Shown piece by piece: positions 34,662-44,611 of a stretch of DNA of 64,000 nucleotides. This DNA comes from Thermalbibacter longus (lineage in GTDB: Bacteria > Chloroflexota > Chloroflexia > Thermomicrobiales > Thermomicrobiaceae). The notes under the pieces were generated by a model. The model did not search any database. It was given only the letters and a program-made list of their open reading frames with translations, and was not told where the DNA came from. The stretch lies in assembly GCF_023806485.1 (NCBI RefSeq), contig NZ_JAMSLR010000001.1:124001-188000 (forward strand), given 5' to 3'. Numbering within the stretch: position 1 is the stretch's first letter; each line of letters starts with the position of its first letter. The position numbers were made by a program, and so were the translations under genes.

Positions 34662-35999
34662 CTACGATACCGGCGCGAACCGATCGGCCGCGTACAGCGG
34701 CAGACTCAGCACTTCCTGGCCTCTCACCAGCAATACTACTGTACCCTGCTGCCACTGCGCACGGCCGGTGCTTGAGGGTAGGGCTTCGAGACGCACCTCA
34801 AGCGTCGCCGCGTCCTCGCGGGTGAGCAGCAAGGTGCGACTCGTCGCGAGCGTGAGGCCCCGCTCCCGCAGGGCGGCGTCCAGCGGCGCGAAGCCGCCGT
34901 CTGGTGCCACCCGGACCCAAGCCAGGTGCCGGTCGAGCCAGTCGAGCAGCGCCTGCGTATCGGCGTACCGGTCCTGGCTCCCGAGCACGACGGTGACGAC
35001 GCGCGCGTCCCCGCGCCAGACGGCGGCGACGAGGCACTGGCCGGCCGCCGGCGTCGTCCCGGTCTTCACCCCGTGCACGCCCGGCAGCCCGAGCCACTGG
35101 TTCGTGCTGTACAGCGTGACCTCGCGAGGATTCGGCCCCTCGACCCGCACGGTGGCCGTCGGGAACGAGACGATCCGCTCGAGAACCGGCTCCTGGAACA
35201 GCGCTTCGGTCGCGATCGCCAGGTCGCGCGCCGTCACGACCTGCCCCGGCATGTCGCGCCCATCGGGGGCGACGAACCAGGAGCGGCGCATGCCCAGCTT
35301 GCGTGCCAGGCGGTTCATCTCGGCCACGAACCGCTGGTGGGCAGCCGCGTCCGTCGGGGCTCCCAGTCGCTGGCCGGCCGCCCGCGCCAGCGCGTTCGCC
35401 GCGTCGCCGGCCGAGGCGACCAGCAGCCCGGTCAACAAACCCTCGACCGTGAGCCGGTCGCCGGCAGCGAGCCCCATGTTGGCATAGACGGCTGGGTCGA
35501 CCAGGTCTCCCGGCTGAATTTCGACGACCTCGTCGAGGTCGAGCGTGCCCGCGACGACTAGCGCGGTAACGATCTTGGCCGTGCTCGCCGGGGGAAGCGG
35601 TGCGTCCGGGTTATCCGCATAGAGCAGTGCCTGGTTCGTCAGGTCGACCGCGATGGCGGCCCTCGCCGTGAGCTGCGGTGGATCGAGGGCCGTGACGACG
35701 TGTCGCCATGAGCCTCCCGCCTCCGAGGAAGACCACACCTCGATCCGGCTAGGAGCGGGTACTCCTGGGATGGCCGGCTGCGGACGCGCACGCTGTAGCT
35801 GGAGCACGCGCGGCCCCGACGCGGTGAGGCTTAGGGCGGTGCGGCCGGCCAGACTGAACGAAGATGCTGCGCGGCCTGCCGGTAATGGGCCGAGGGCGAG
35901 GATGACCGACAGCAGTACGAGCGGCACGAGCGCGAGCCAGCGCCTGCCTCTCTGGTGTCGTTGAGCTCTTTCGCGCTGCTGGCCGGAGTCCCCCACCAT
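34662..35999 (-). CDS. dacA: D-alanyl-D-alanine carboxypeptidase (S11 penicillin-binding protein)
   Basis: A 445-residue secreted or anchored serine peptidase. An N-terminal hydrophobic segment (WLALVPLVLLSVILALGPLP) precedes an Ala-rich cleavage region. The active-site serine is Ser139 in STAK (Lys142), and the third motif is GVKTGTT. The second motif, usually SxN, reads SAGD at 196-199, with Gly in place of Asn. It trims pentapeptide side chains of peptidoglycan. The ATG chosen lies downstream of a TACAAT box; the open frame runs 19 codons further upstream. Confidence 0.86.
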   Translation of the reverse strand: MVGDSGQQRERAQRHQRGRRWLALVPLVLLSVILALGPLPAGRAASSFSLAGRTALSLTASGPRVLQLQRARPQPAIPGVPAPSRIEVWSSSEAGGSWRHVVTALDPPQLTARAAIAVDLTNQALLYADNPDAPLPPASTAKIVTALVVAGTLDLDEVVEIQPGDLVDPAVYANMGLAAGDRLTVEGLLTGLLVASAGDAANALARAAGQRLGAPTDAAAHQRFVAEMNRLARKLGMRRSWFVAPDGRDMPGQVVTARDLAIATEALFQEPVLERIVSFPTATVRVEGPNPREVTLYSTNQWLGLPGVHGVKTGTTPAAGQCLVAAVWRGDARVVTVVLGSQDRYADTQALLDWLDRHLAWVRVAPDGGFAPLDAALRERGLTLATSRTLLLTREDAATLEVRLEALPSSTGRAQWQQGTVVLLVRGQEVLSLPLYAADRFAPVS

Positions 36000-36033
36000 G
36001 GTGTACCCTGCACCTGCTGGCCACCTGGAAGCG

Positions 36034-36039
36034 ATTGTA
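36034..36039 (-). promoter_or_regulatory. -10 element (TACAAT) for dacA
   Basis: On the minus strand TACAAT lies 35 bases before the chosen dacA ATG and inside the longer open frame, which supports the shorter protein. No strong -35 is visible. Confidence 0.4.
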
Positions 36040-36093
36040 CCGGCCGGGTGGGGCACGGTCTGAGGGGCAGCGCACGGAGAGGGTGGGCGCGCG

Positions 36094-37200
36094 GTGGGAA
36101 GCGTCGACGCTGAGCGCGGGCTGATTCGCCAGGTTGTGCGTGATCTTCCGGGTTACCAGCCGGTCGACAGCCTGGAGGCGGTGGCGCGGGAGACCGGCCA
36201 CACCGTGCACGCGCTGATCAAGCTCGACGCCAACGAGAACCTGTACGGCCCCTCGCCACGCGTGCTCGAGGCTCTGACCCGCCCCGACGACTATCACCTC
36301 TACCCCGATGCTTCCCAACAGGCCGCCCGCCAGGCGCTGGCGGGCTACACCGGGGCCGATCCGGATCGCATCATCGTCGGCAACGGCTCGGACGAGTTGA
36401 TCGATCTGCTGTTGCTCGCCACCGTCGAGCCCGGCGACGAGGTGATCGTCCCGGTACCGACATTCGGCGTCTACCTCGATCGTCCGCCCCTCTTCGGCGC
36501 CACAGTCCGGGTAGTCCCGCGACGAGACGATTTCGACCTCGATCTCGATCAGATCGAGGCAGCGATCGGTGAGCGGACGAAGCTAGTCTTCGTCGCCTCG
36601 CCGAATAACCCCACCGGGAACCTGGTGAGCGCCCAGCAGCTCGTGCGCTTGCTCCGTACCGGCGTGCTCGTCGTGCTGGACGAGGCGTACTTCGAGTTCG
36701 CGGGTCGCACCCTGCTGCCGCTGTCCCGGGAGTTCGAGAACCTGGTCGTGCTCCGGACGTTCAGCAAGTGGGCTGGGCTAGCCGGCCTCCGTATCGGCTA
36801 CGGCATCTTTCCGCCAGCGCTCGCGGAGGCCATCTGGCGTGTCAAGCAGCCCTTCAACGTGAACACTCTCGCACTGCGCGCCGTCGAGGCGGCACTCGCC
36901 GACCTCTCGGTGCAGATGCAGAAGGTGATCCGGATCCGCCTGGAGCGGGGCCGGCTGTTTCGGGGGCTGCGCCGGCTCGACCTGCTGCAGCCGTACCCAT
37001 CGCGCGGCAACTTCATCCTGTGTCGAGTCGCTCGCGGCGATGCCCACGACCTGCACCGGCGCTTGCTCGCGCGCGGGATCCTGGTCCGCAAGTACGACGA
37101 TCCGCTGCTGCGCCAGCACCTGCGCATCACGGTCGGGCTGCCCGAGCACACCGATCGCGTGCTCCAGGCCCTGCGCGAGATCGCGGACGAGGTGGCGTGA
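36094..37200 (+). CDS. hisC: Histidinol-phosphate aminotransferase
   Basis: A 368-residue fold-type I PLP enzyme of histidine synthesis. Seen: [29 protein letters not shown], the NNPTGNLV loop, [10 protein letters not shown] and the PLP-binding Lys225 in [18 protein letters not shown] start preceded by GGAGAGGGTGG. It overlaps hisB by one base, so the two are coupled. Divergent from dacA. Confidence 0.9.
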   Translation: MGSVDAERGLIRQVVRDLPGYQPVDSLEAVARETGHTVHALIKLDANENLYGPSPRVLEALTRPDDYHLYPDASQQAARQALAGYTGADPDRIIVGNGSDELIDLLLLATVEPGDEVIVPVPTFGVYLDRPPLFGATVRVVPRRDDFDLDLDQIEAAIGERTKLVFVASPNNPTGNLVSAQQLVRLLRTGVLVVLDEAYFEFAGRTLLPLSREFENLVVLRTFSKWAGLAGLRIGYGIFPPALAEAIWRVKQPFNVNTLALRAVEAALADLSVQMQKVIRIRLERGRLFRGLRRLDLLQPYPSRGNFILCRVARGDAHDLHRRLLARGILVRKYDDPLLRQHLRITVGLPEHTDRVLQALREIADEVA

Positions 37201-37805
37201 TGAGCGCGCCGCGCCAGGCTCACATCCAGCGGGAGACCGGCGAGACCTCGGTGACGGTGTCGCTCGTGCTCGACGGCTCAGGCCAGGCGGAGATCGACAC
37301 CGGTATCGGCGCGCTCGACCATGTTCTGGCGCTGTTCGCCCGCCACGGGCTCTTCGACCTGGTCGTGCGGGCACGGGGCGACCTGCACATCGACCCGCAT
37401 CACACCACCGAGGACGTCGCGATTTGCCTCGGTCAGGCGCTGCGCGAGGCGCTCGGCGAGCGCCGGGGCATCCGGCGGATGGCCGACGTGGCCGTGGCCA
37501 TGGACGAGTCGCTGGCTCACGTGGCGGTCGACCTCGGGGGGCGCGGGTACTACGTCCAGCGCGAGCCGTTCGTGCCGCAGCCGTTCGGCCAACTCGACAC
37601 CGACCTGGTGCGTCACTTCCTCGAGACCCTCGCGCACGAGGCGCGGATGAACCTCCACCTGGTGACGCTCTACGGCAGCAACGCTCACCACCAGGTCGAG
37701 GCGGTCTTCAAGGCGCTGGGCCGCGCGCTCGACGCCGCGACACAGATCGACCCGCGCCTGGGCCAACAGTTGCCGACCACTAAGGGCTACATCGAGACCG
37801 GCTAG
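37200..37805 (+). CDS. hisB: Imidazoleglycerol-phosphate dehydratase
   Basis: A 201-residue monofunctional HisB of histidine synthesis. The two His-rich motifs that bind the manganese pair are present: [15 protein letters not shown]...[11 protein letters not shown] in the first half and [33 protein letters not shown] in the second. ATG overlaps the hisC stop by one base. No other his genes are in the window. Confidence 0.93.
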   Translation: MSAPRQAHIQRETGETSVTVSLVLDGSGQAEIDTGIGALDHVLALFARHGLFDLVVRARGDLHIDPHHTTEDVAICLGQALREALGERRGIRRMADVAVAMDESLAHVAVDLGGRGYYVQREPFVPQPFGQLDTDLVRHFLETLAHEARMNLHLVTLYGSNAHHQVEAVFKALGRALDAATQIDPRLGQQLPTTKGYIETG

Positions 37806-37844
37806 GGCTGCGCGGCCACGTCGCGGACGCACCTGCCCGGAAAT

Positions 37845-37866
37845 GGAGCGGCTTTCCCGTCGCTCC
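37845..37866. terminator. Weak hairpin between convergent hisB and rph
   Basis: A 6-bp stem GGAGCG/CGCTCC with a ten-base loop lies midway in the 85-base gap between two convergent stops. It lacks a T tract. Confidence 0.3.
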
Positions 37867-37890
37867 ACGGGCCGGCGCGCTGATCTGCAG

Positions 37891-38625
37891 CTATTCGATC
37901 CCGAGGGCGCTCCGCTGGATGGCCATCAACTCGCCGATTCCTCGCTCGGCCAGGTCGAGCAGCTCATCCAGCCGGCTTCGCCCGAACGGCGTGGTCTCGG
38001 CGGTTCCCTGGATCTCGACCAGTTCCCCGCGGTCGGTCATGACCACGTTCATGTCGACCTCCGCCGCGCTGTCCTCCTCGTACTGGAGGTCGAGCCTGGC
38101 CTCGCTGGCCACCACCCCGACGCTCACCGCCGCCACCTGGCGGACGATGGGCAGACGCGGCAGTATCCCCTCAGCCACTAGCCCCTGCAGGGCTTGATAC
38201 AGGGCCACCCAGCCGCCGGTAATCGCCGCCGTGCGGGTGCCGCCGTCAGCGCGGAGCACGTCGCAGTCGATGATGATCATGCGCTCCCCGAGCGCCTCGA
38301 GGTCCACTGCGGCCCGCAACGAGCGGCCGATCAGGCGCTGGATCTCGGCCGTCCGGCCGCCGGGCCCGGATCGCTCCCGAGGTATGCGCTCCCGGCTACT
38401 GCGCGGCAGCATCCCGTACTCCGCTGTCACCCATCCCCGACCGCTGCCGAGCAGGAAGTTCGGCACACGCTGCTCCAGAGTGGCCGCGCAGATGACATGG
38501 GTATCCCCGAGCGCGATGAACGCTGATCCCTCGGCGTAAGGCAAATAGCCTGGGATGATCTGGATTGGCCTGAGCTCATCGTTGCGGCGGTCGTTCGGAC
38601 GACTCCGCTGCTGGGTCTGTGTCAT
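37891..38625 (-). CDS. rph: Ribonuclease PH
   Basis: A 244-residue phosphorolytic 3'-exoribonuclease that matures tRNA ends. Typical parts: [82 protein letters not shown] and the late DMNVVMT. ATG chosen because GGGGAG lies five bases upstream. The gene begins inside the last 50 bases of rarA in another frame. Confidence 0.93.
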   Translation of the reverse strand: MTQTQQRSRPNDRRNDELRPIQIIPGYLPYAEGSAFIALGDTHVICAATLEQRVPNFLLGSGRGWVTAEYGMLPRSSRERIPRERSGPGGRTAEIQRLIGRSLRAAVDLEALGERMIIIDCDVLRADGGTRTAAITGGWVALYQALQGLVAEGILPRLPIVRQVAAVSVGVVASEARLDLQYEEDSAAEVDMNVVMTDRGELVEIQGTAETTPFGRSRLDELLDLAERGIGELMAIQRSALGIE

Positions 38626-39952
38626 GCCGCTCCCCTCGTGCCTGCGCACGACGCCGCGCGATCGCCTCGATCCGCTGTGCCAGCTCGCGCTCGAATCCGC
38701 GCCCAGTCGGGCGGTAATATCGCCGGCCGGCCAGTCGCTCTGGGAGATACTGCTGCGTGCCGATGGCGCCCGGCTCGTCGTGCGCGTAGCGGTAGCCGCG
38801 CCCGTAGCCGAGCTCGCGCATCAGCCTGGTCGGCGCGTTGCGCAGGTGGAGGGGAACCGGGTCGTTGCGCGTCTCGGCCACGTCGCGCTGCGCGGCGCCA
38901 TAGGCCTGGTAGAGCGCATTGCTCTTCGGTGCCAGCGCCAGGTAGACGGCGGCCTCCGCCAGCGCCAGCGCGCCTTCCGGCATGCCGATGAAGTGGACTG
39001 CCTGCTGGGCCGCCATCGCCACCACCAGCGCCTGCGGGTCGGCCAGGCCGATATCCTCCGAGGCGGCCCGCACCAGTCGGCGTGCGACGTAGAGCGGGTC
39101 GTCGCCCCGCTCCAGCATCCGCGCAAGCCAGTAGAGCGCGGCGTCCGGATCCGAGCCGCGAATCGACTTGTGAAGCGCCGAGATCGTGTCGTAATGCGCG
39201 TCGCCGACGCGGTCGTAGACGGCCATGCGCTGCATGGCAGCCTCGCGGACGAGCTGCTCGGTGATGATGCCGTCGCGCGCGCCGACTGCCGCCAGCTCCA
39301 GCGTGTTCAGGGCAAAACGCGCGTCGCCGTTGGCGAGGTTGACCAGGAGATCGAGAGCGGCTGGTTCGATCGTTAGTCCCTGACCGCCGAGCCCGCGCTC
39401 GGCGTCGTCCAGTGCCCGCTCGACGATGGCGTGGATCGCCTCGTCGTCGAGTGCCTCCAGGACGACTACGCGCGAGCGCGAGAGCAGCGGCGAGTTGACC
39501 TCGAACGATGGGTTCTCGGTGGTGGCGCCGATCAGGATGATCGTCCCGTCTTCCACGTACGGCAAGATGGCGTCCTGCTGGGCCTTGTTGAAGCGGTGGA
39601 TCTCGTCGATGAAGAGGATGGTGCGCTGCCCGTGCATGCCCAGCCGCTCGGCTGCCTGCTGCACCTCGCGCCGCAGGTCGGCGACACCGGCGGTGACGGC
39701 CGAGAGCTGGACGAAGTGAGCCCGCGTCACGCTGGCGATGAGGCGCGCTAGCGTCGTCTTGCCGCTGCCCGGTGGGCCCCAGAGAATGAGCGAGCTGAGC
39801 TGATCCTGCTCGATGGCACGGCGGAGCAGGGTACCGGGACCGACGACCCGCTCCTGCCCGACCAGCTCGTCGAGCGTCCGGGGGCGCATCCGGTCGGCCA
39901 GCGGTGCCCGGCGCTTGAGCTGCTCACGGCGGTGGGCCTCAAACAGGTCCAT
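38576..39952 (-). CDS. rarA: Replication-associated recombination protein A (RarA/MgsA-like AAA ATPase)
   Basis: A 458-residue clamp-loader-like AAA+ ATPase: [21 protein letters not shown], Walker [19 protein letters not shown], Walker [18 protein letters not shown], sensor [12 protein letters not shown] and the C-terminal tetramerisation region [23 protein letters not shown]. It acts at stalled replication forks. The ATG at [10 protein letters not shown] is chosen over an in-frame GTG seven codons earlier. It overlaps the small upstream gene by 14 bases and rph by 50. Confidence 0.9.
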   Translation of the reverse strand: MDLFEAHRREQLKRRAPLADRMRPRTLDELVGQERVVGPGTLLRRAIEQDQLSSLILWGPPGSGKTTLARLIASVTRAHFVQLSAVTAGVADLRREVQQAAERLGMHGQRTILFIDEIHRFNKAQQDAILPYVEDGTIILIGATTENPSFEVNSPLLSRSRVVVLEALDDEAIHAIVERALDDAERGLGGQGLTIEPAALDLLVNLANGDARFALNTLELAAVGARDGIITEQLVREAAMQRMAVYDRVGDAHYDTISALHKSIRGSDPDAALYWLARMLERGDDPLYVARRLVRAASEDIGLADPQALVVAMAAQQAVHFIGMPEGALALAEAAVYLALAPKSNALYQAYGAAQRDVAETRNDPVPLHLRNAPTRLMRELGYGRGYRYAHDEPGAIGTQQYLPERLAGRRYYRPTGRGFERELAQRIEAIARRRAQARGERHDTDPAAESSERPPQR

Positions 39953-40124
39953 TCCCGATGTCCTGTTCACCACTCATCTGGTCGACGAGCCTGTGCAGAT
40001 CCGCGATCCGAGCGTCCAGCTCTTCGATGGAGCGGATGCCGAGTTCGAGCAGGTCCTCCCGGAGCTCTTCCAGTCGATCCAGCTCCAGCAGCAGCTCGTG
40101 CAGCGAGCGCTCGTCATCGCGCAT
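39939..40124 (-). CDS. Small coiled-coil protein of unknown function, coupled to rarA
   Basis: A 61-residue acidic helical protein, [18 protein letters not shown] and onward, with regular Leu/Ile spacing through about residue 50 that suggests a coiled coil. ATG follows AGGTGA at close spacing. It starts 12 bases after the membrane-protein gene and ends 14 bases inside rarA, so it is translated as a middle gene of that operon if real. I do not recognise a family. Confidence 0.6.
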   Translation of the reverse strand: MRDDERSLHELLLELDRLEELREDLLELGIRSIEELDARIADLHRLVDQMSGEQDIGNGPV

Positions 40125-40136
40125 ACGTCACCTGCG

Positions 40137-40988
40137 CTATCGCAACGTTTCCCAGACCAGCACGCCGAACGCGAGCGCGGCCACCGCTCCGTACTCCGCC
40201 ACATCCCGGATCGTGGCGCCGCGCTGCATCTGGATCAGGATCACCCCGGCAAGCAGGTAGAAGAAGACGAGCAACACCGCGCCGCCCAGCCAGCCGGTGG
40301 CGCGCCAGTAGTTGAGTGCCCAGGTAACTTCCCCGAGTACCAGCCCGCCGACGACCGCGTACAGCACCCGCCGGTCGAGCGGGATATCTTCAGCCTCCGA
40401 GAGCTGGAGAAGGAGGAGCCCTGCCAGGAGCAGCACTGCTGTCCCGGAGTAAAGACTGCGCAGCTTGTTGATGTAGATCATGGACAGCGTGACGAGCGCC
40501 ACCCCATGCACGACCAGCGTGTGGACGATTCGAGCGTAGCTGCGGGCTTGCTCATCGGCATCGTACAGGTGGTGCCGTGCTCCCATCCCGGCCACGAGCG
40601 CGAGGAACGAGCCGAGCGCGATCGCGACGATGGCAGTAAACGTGTGGTAGACGCTCAGCAACAGGACAGCTCCGGTGAAGGTCGTGAACGGGAGGATCCA
40701 GGCCAGCGGTACATCGGGCACGGGGTCGTAGCGCACGCCCCGAGCCGCGGCGGTAACCCTGGCGTAGAGCATCGTGCGGTCGGCGAGCTGGTACGTCACG
40801 CCACAGACTACGGCCAGCGCCAGCCCGACGAGCCAGTAGCTCCGGCCTCCTGGATCGATGATCGGGACGCTGCCGAGCGGTGGATCGGCTCGCTGGGCTA
40901 GGAGGCCGAGGGTGGCGAGCATGACGCCGCTGGCCAACCCGAGCAGGGTAAGCCGCAGCAGGACCGCTCGATGCACGTTCGGGAGCAC
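40137..40988 (-). CDS. Polytopic membrane protein, unknown function
   Basis: A 283-residue protein with about eight hydrophobic segments (e.g. LLGLASGVMLATLGLLA, YWLVGLALAVVCGVTYQLA, PFTTFTGAVLLLSVYHTFTAIVAIAL, AVLLLAGLLLLQLSEAEDIP, AVLLVFFYLLAGVILIQM). No catalytic motif visible. GTG start after GGAGGAG. It heads the operon with the 61-residue protein, rarA and rph. Possibly one of the DUF families of Chloroflexota membrane proteins. Confidence 0.65.
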   Translation of the reverse strand: MLPNVHRAVLLRLTLLGLASGVMLATLGLLAQRADPPLGSVPIIDPGGRSYWLVGLALAVVCGVTYQLADRTMLYARVTAAARGVRYDPVPDVPLAWILPFTTFTGAVLLLSVYHTFTAIVAIALGSFLALVAGMGARHHLYDADEQARSYARIVHTLVVHGVALVTLSMIYINKLRSLYSGTAVLLLAGLLLLQLSEAEDIPLDRRVLYAVVGGLVLGEVTWALNYWRATGWLGGAVLLVFFYLLAGVILIQMQRGATIRDVAEYGAVAALAFGVLVWETLR

Positions 40989-41318
40989 GACTGTCTCCTC
41001 CGCTTGCCTCCACTCTCACCAGCAATCGTAACCGGTCGCTCGACCCGCGGCCAGAGAGACCCAGTCTCCACTGGCCTGTGCCCGGCCTTGACGCCTGGGT
41101 TACACTATGCACACGCAGTGCTTCTCGACGATTCGACGGGTACCGCGAGGGTCTCGAGCGGCTACCGGCGGCCACAAGGTCTCTCACGATAGCGAGGTCG
41201 CGAACGCTGATCCAGAGCCACGCGACCGATCGAGGCCACGAGCATGCCCGCTGGTGCGGACCCAAGGACTGCGCACAAGGGTTCGGTTTTGTGCTCTATG
41301 CGGAGAGAGGAGAGCGAC
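40989..41318. other. Divergent intergenic region
   Basis: 330 bases between two divergent membrane-protein genes. I see no gene and no strong promoter; TACACT at 41101-41106 is the only -10-like box on the plus strand and has no partner. Confidence 0.4.
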
Positions 41319-42314
41319 ATGGCGAACCGACGCTGGTCGACCTGGGACCTGATCTACTTGGCGCTCTTGATCGTCGCAATTCCAGCAGGGATCTTTCACC
41401 TGGTTCAAGGGCGCTATGCGCAGGCCCTCATGGCTGCGGCTGCAGTTATCGTCGGTATCGTGGTGCTGGTGACCGGATGGCTGCGGCCGGTCGAAGCAGC
41501 GGTCACGGCTGCGGTCGAGCGCGCTGCAGCACCGGTGTCGCGTCGCCCTGCCCGAGAGCCGGAGCGACTTCCTTCAGGCCGGCTCCGTGATTGGCTGCCG
41601 CTGGGTCTTCTGGCCGGCTTCGCAGCCACCGGTGCGGCGACCACAGTTCTGATCGGGGCCTGGGGCCTGGTGGTCCGTCCTCTCGCCGGGATATTGCCCG
41701 CTGGCTCCACACTCCAGCGCTGGTTCGACGGATTGGCCAACAACACACTTACCGAAACCGCGGCTGTCAACTTGCCGCTGGCACTGCTGGTGCACTTCGC
41801 CGCGGGTATCGCCTGGGCGATACTCTACGCTCTGTTCGTCGAGCCCAGGCTGAGCGGTCCGGGATGGCGTCGTGGTCTGATCTTCTCCTTCGTGCCCTGG
41901 CTGGCCTCGCTCATCGTCTTCTTCCCACTGGTCGATGCCGGATTCTTCGGGCTGAACCTGGGCGCCGGACCGCTCCCGATCATCGGCAACCTGATCCTCC
42001 ACCTGGTCTACGGAGCGGTGCTGGGCGAGACGTACGTTGTCCAGCAGACGCTGACCGAGACCGGCATCGGCCCTGGCCGGGAGGAGTGGATCCTCTCGCA
42101 CGCCGAGCGGCTGATGGCCTGGGCAATCATTCCCGGGTTCGTCCTCGGGGCCTTGCTGGCGCTGGTCGGGCGCCCGTTGATCGCGGAGACCGCAAGCACT
42201 GTGCTGGTCGCAATACTCGGCGGATTGCTCGGGAGTGCCGTCGGCTTGCTCATCGGGTCGTACGCCGGTCTCAGCCCGGCGCAGGAGAGCAAGCCGTCCG
42301 AGCGCACTCCGTGA
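41319..42314 (+). CDS. Polytopic membrane protein, unknown function
   Basis: A 331-residue protein with about seven hydrophobic segments. Two open the protein (LIYLALLIVAIPAGIFHLV, MAAAAVIVGIVVLVTGWL), a charged linker rich in Pro/Arg follows, and five more make up the rest (LPLGLLAGFAATGAATTVLIGAWG, LALLVHFAAGIAWAILYALFVEP, IFSFVPWLASLIVFFPLVDA, LVYGAVLGETYVVQ, and a Gly-rich C-terminal one). ATG preceded by GAGAGAGGAG. Function unknown; it resembles DUF6789-like uncharacterised membrane proteins by general form only. Confidence 0.62.
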   Translation: MANRRWSTWDLIYLALLIVAIPAGIFHLVQGRYAQALMAAAAVIVGIVVLVTGWLRPVEAAVTAAVERAAAPVSRRPAREPERLPSGRLRDWLPLGLLAGFAATGAATTVLIGAWGLVVRPLAGILPAGSTLQRWFDGLANNTLTETAAVNLPLALLVHFAAGIAWAILYALFVEPRLSGPGWRRGLIFSFVPWLASLIVFFPLVDAGFFGLNLGAGPLPIIGNLILHLVYGAVLGETYVVQQTLTETGIGPGREEWILSHAERLMAWAIIPGFVLGALLALVGRPLIAETASTVLVAILGGLLGSAVGLLIGSYAGLSPAQESKPSERTP

Positions 42315-42407
42315 CCTGCCAGCGTCGTCCAGCCTCGTAGCCCTGTGCCGCCCCACGGGGAAGCGGTGTGGCAGTTGTTCGCGGTCCCACCGGGCCGTCC
42401 TGGAGGA

Positions 42408-43700
42408 CTACCCCGCCGAGCCGGTCGAAACGAGTCTCTCTACCTCTACCTTTTCGTTAGACTGCTCCTGGGCCCCCGCGTTACCGGCAATGGGCGAGCG
42501 GGGTGCTCCGGCCGGGAGCAAGGAGAGCAGGGCAACGCTCGCGGGCACTCCCGTTTGGACCTCTGGCGGCTGAAGCCTGACCGTCCCTTCGGCTGCGGCG
42601 CGCAGCAGAGCCCGCAGCTCCTCCGCCGAGCGTGCCCAGTGGGCCGCGCCGGCACGCGCCATCGTCTCCGCGTTGAGCCGCCCGTGGCCGGCGATCGGGC
42701 GATAGAGCACGATCGGCAATCGCGCGGTCACGGCCTCGAGACAGGTCAGGCCGCCCGCGCTCTGCACTAGGCAGTCCGCTGCCGCCATATACCAGGGTAG
42801 CTCGTCGGTCCACCCGAGGACACGGACGGTATCGATCCCGGCGAACCGGAGCGCCAGCCGGGAGGCGAGCGCTGCGTTCCGGCCACAGACGATCACGGTA
42901 TAGACGCCGCTGGCGGCCACGTCTACCGCGATCTCCTCCAAATCGCCGATACCCCAGGCGCCACCCACGACAAGCGCGATGAAGTCGCGACGGGGCAGGT
43001 CCAGGCGCGCGCGGGCAGCTTCGCGGTCTCGCAGCACGCGGTAGGCCGGGTTCACCGGAGGCTGCATGATCTCGACCCGGCCATCGGCGTCGACGACCTG
43101 CCGCGCTGACTCTCCCGAGACGACGAGATGCAAGTCCACGCCAGGGGCCGTCCACAGCCGGTGCACCCCATAATCGGTCACCACCGCGGCGCATGGACAC
43201 TGCACTCGGCCCTGCGCGCGGAGCCGACCGAGGACGGCCGTCATGAGCGGGTAGGTAGAGACAATCAGGTCTGGCCTGACGATCCCGATCAGGTCGAGCA
43301 GCCGCTCGCTCCACAGGGCGGCACACAGCCAGCGCACGGCGTGGGCGACCCGGCGCCCGTTCGAGAGCCGGATTTGCCAGTCGTAGAGCCAGGGGATCCG
43401 CTGGAGCTGCCAGGGGTACGCCCACTGGAAATACCGATTCACTCGGGGACTCGCCAGCGCCAGACCGTCGACGATGCACGCGCGGTGACCGGCCTGGAGC
43501 AGGTCGTTCTGGATCACGGCAGCCGCGGCGTTATGCCCACCGCCGACCGATGCCGAGAGGATCAGCACGCGCCAGCTCTCGCTCGGAAGCGGCCTGTGCG
43601 AGTGCGGGTGTTCCGGGATTCTCAATCGTCGCCGTCTCCGGCGGCGAACCAGGCTGATCGAGAGGAGCCCGATCATCCCCACGGTGGTCCAGCGTGGCAC
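42408..43700 (-). CDS. MGDG synthase/MurG-like glycosyltransferase
   Basis: A 430-residue GT-B glycosyltransferase. The N-terminal WRVLILSASVGGGHNAAA is the hallmark of monogalactosyldiacylglycerol synthase-type enzymes (GT28), followed by ASPRVNRYFQWAYPWQLQRIPWLYDWQ and RPDLIVSTYPLMTAVLGRLRAQG. The donor-binding region is CGRNAALASRL, LGWTDELPWYMAAADCLVQSAGGLTCLEAV and PIAGHGRLNAETMARAGAA. It most likely glycosylates a diacylglycerol. GTG start behind AAGGGGGA; a basic hydrophobic N-terminus may help membrane binding. Confidence 0.8.
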   Translation of the reverse strand: MPRWTTVGMIGLLSISLVRRRRRRRLRIPEHPHSHRPLPSESWRVLILSASVGGGHNAAAAVIQNDLLQAGHRACIVDGLALASPRVNRYFQWAYPWQLQRIPWLYDWQIRLSNGRRVAHAVRWLCAALWSERLLDLIGIVRPDLIVSTYPLMTAVLGRLRAQGRVQCPCAAVVTDYGVHRLWTAPGVDLHLVVSGESARQVVDADGRVEIMQPPVNPAYRVLRDREAARARLDLPRRDFIALVVGGAWGIGDLEEIAVDVAASGVYTVIVCGRNAALASRLALRFAGIDTVRVLGWTDELPWYMAAADCLVQSAGGLTCLEAVTARLPIVLYRPIAGHGRLNAETMARAGAAHWARSAEELRALLRAAAEGTVRLQPPEVQTGVPASVALLSLLPAGAPRSPIAGNAGAQEQSNEKVEVERLVSTGSAG

Positions 43701-43966
43701 TCATCCCCCTTCCCCACCAGACCCTGGCGGCGCGCTCTAGGTGATCACCCAGGTCGCCGCGAGCAATTTCACCGAATCCTAGCGACGGCGACAACGGTGT
43801 CAACGGGAAGGAGGTACTCATCCCCGCGTCGTCGATGATGCCGGTGTAGCGAGTCTGCCCCGGTCTGCGCCGGCAGGTGGCTCACGGGGAGGCATGGGGA
43901 GATTGCAGCGAACTGGCTGGGCCAGTGGGGCTGGAAGAACAAGCTTCAGCGAGCGTGCTGGTGGTC

Positions 43967-44611
43967 TCAGGTCTCGCCGCGAAAGACGCGCTCCACGAAG
44001 TCCGGCTCGAGCGCCCCGACACGCAAGATCCGCAGCGAGTCTCCTTCCACCGCGACCACGGTCGATGGCACACCACCCGGCGAGCGTCCACCGTCGATGA
44101 TCAGCTCCACGCGATCGCCGAGCGCTTCCACTGCCTCGTCAGCCGTGCAGGCCTCGCGCTCCCCCGAGCGGTTGGCGCTCGTAGTGGCGAGTGCACCGCC
44201 CGAGGCTTCGATCACGGCCAGCGCCACCGGGTGGTCAGGCATGCGGAGTCCGACCGCTCGGGTGTCCCGGACGATCTCCTCGGGAAGCCAATCCTGCGCG
44301 GGCAGAACGATGGTCAGCGCACCCGGCCAGAACGCCTCCGCCAGGCGCCGCACCCGCTCGTCGACCCTGGTAACCAGCCGTTCGAGCTGATCGAGAGAGG
44401 AGATCAGCACCGGAATCGGCCGCTCGAGCGGTCTCCCCTTAACTACGTAGATGCGGGCTACAGCCTCCGGCCGGTCAACCGCCGCACCGACACCGTACAC
44501 GGTATCGGTCGGGAACACGACCAGCCCGCCTTCGCGCAAGACCGAGGTCGCCAGGGGAATTGCCTGCGGGTCATCGGCCCTGACCACTCGTGCTCGTCCG
44601 GCTTCGCTCAT
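43967..44611 (-). CDS. tsaC: L-threonylcarbamoyladenylate synthase (Sua5/YrdC/TsaC family)
   Basis: A 214-residue protein for the first step of tRNA t6A37 formation. Motifs: GGLVVFPTDTVYGVGAA, KGRPLERPIPVLI, WPGALTIVLPA, TRAVGLRMPDHPVA, ALATTSANRSGEREA and RVELIIDGGRSPGGVPSTVV. ATG overlaps the uvrC stop by four bases, so it is translated behind uvrC. Confidence 0.9.
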   Translation of the reverse strand: MSEAGRARVVRADDPQAIPLATSVLREGGLVVFPTDTVYGVGAAVDRPEAVARIYVVKGRPLERPIPVLISSLDQLERLVTRVDERVRRLAEAFWPGALTIVLPAQDWLPEEIVRDTRAVGLRMPDHPVALAVIEASGGALATTSANRSGEREACTADEAVEALGDRVELIIDGGRSPGGVPSTVVAVEGDSLRILRVGALEPDFVERVFRGET

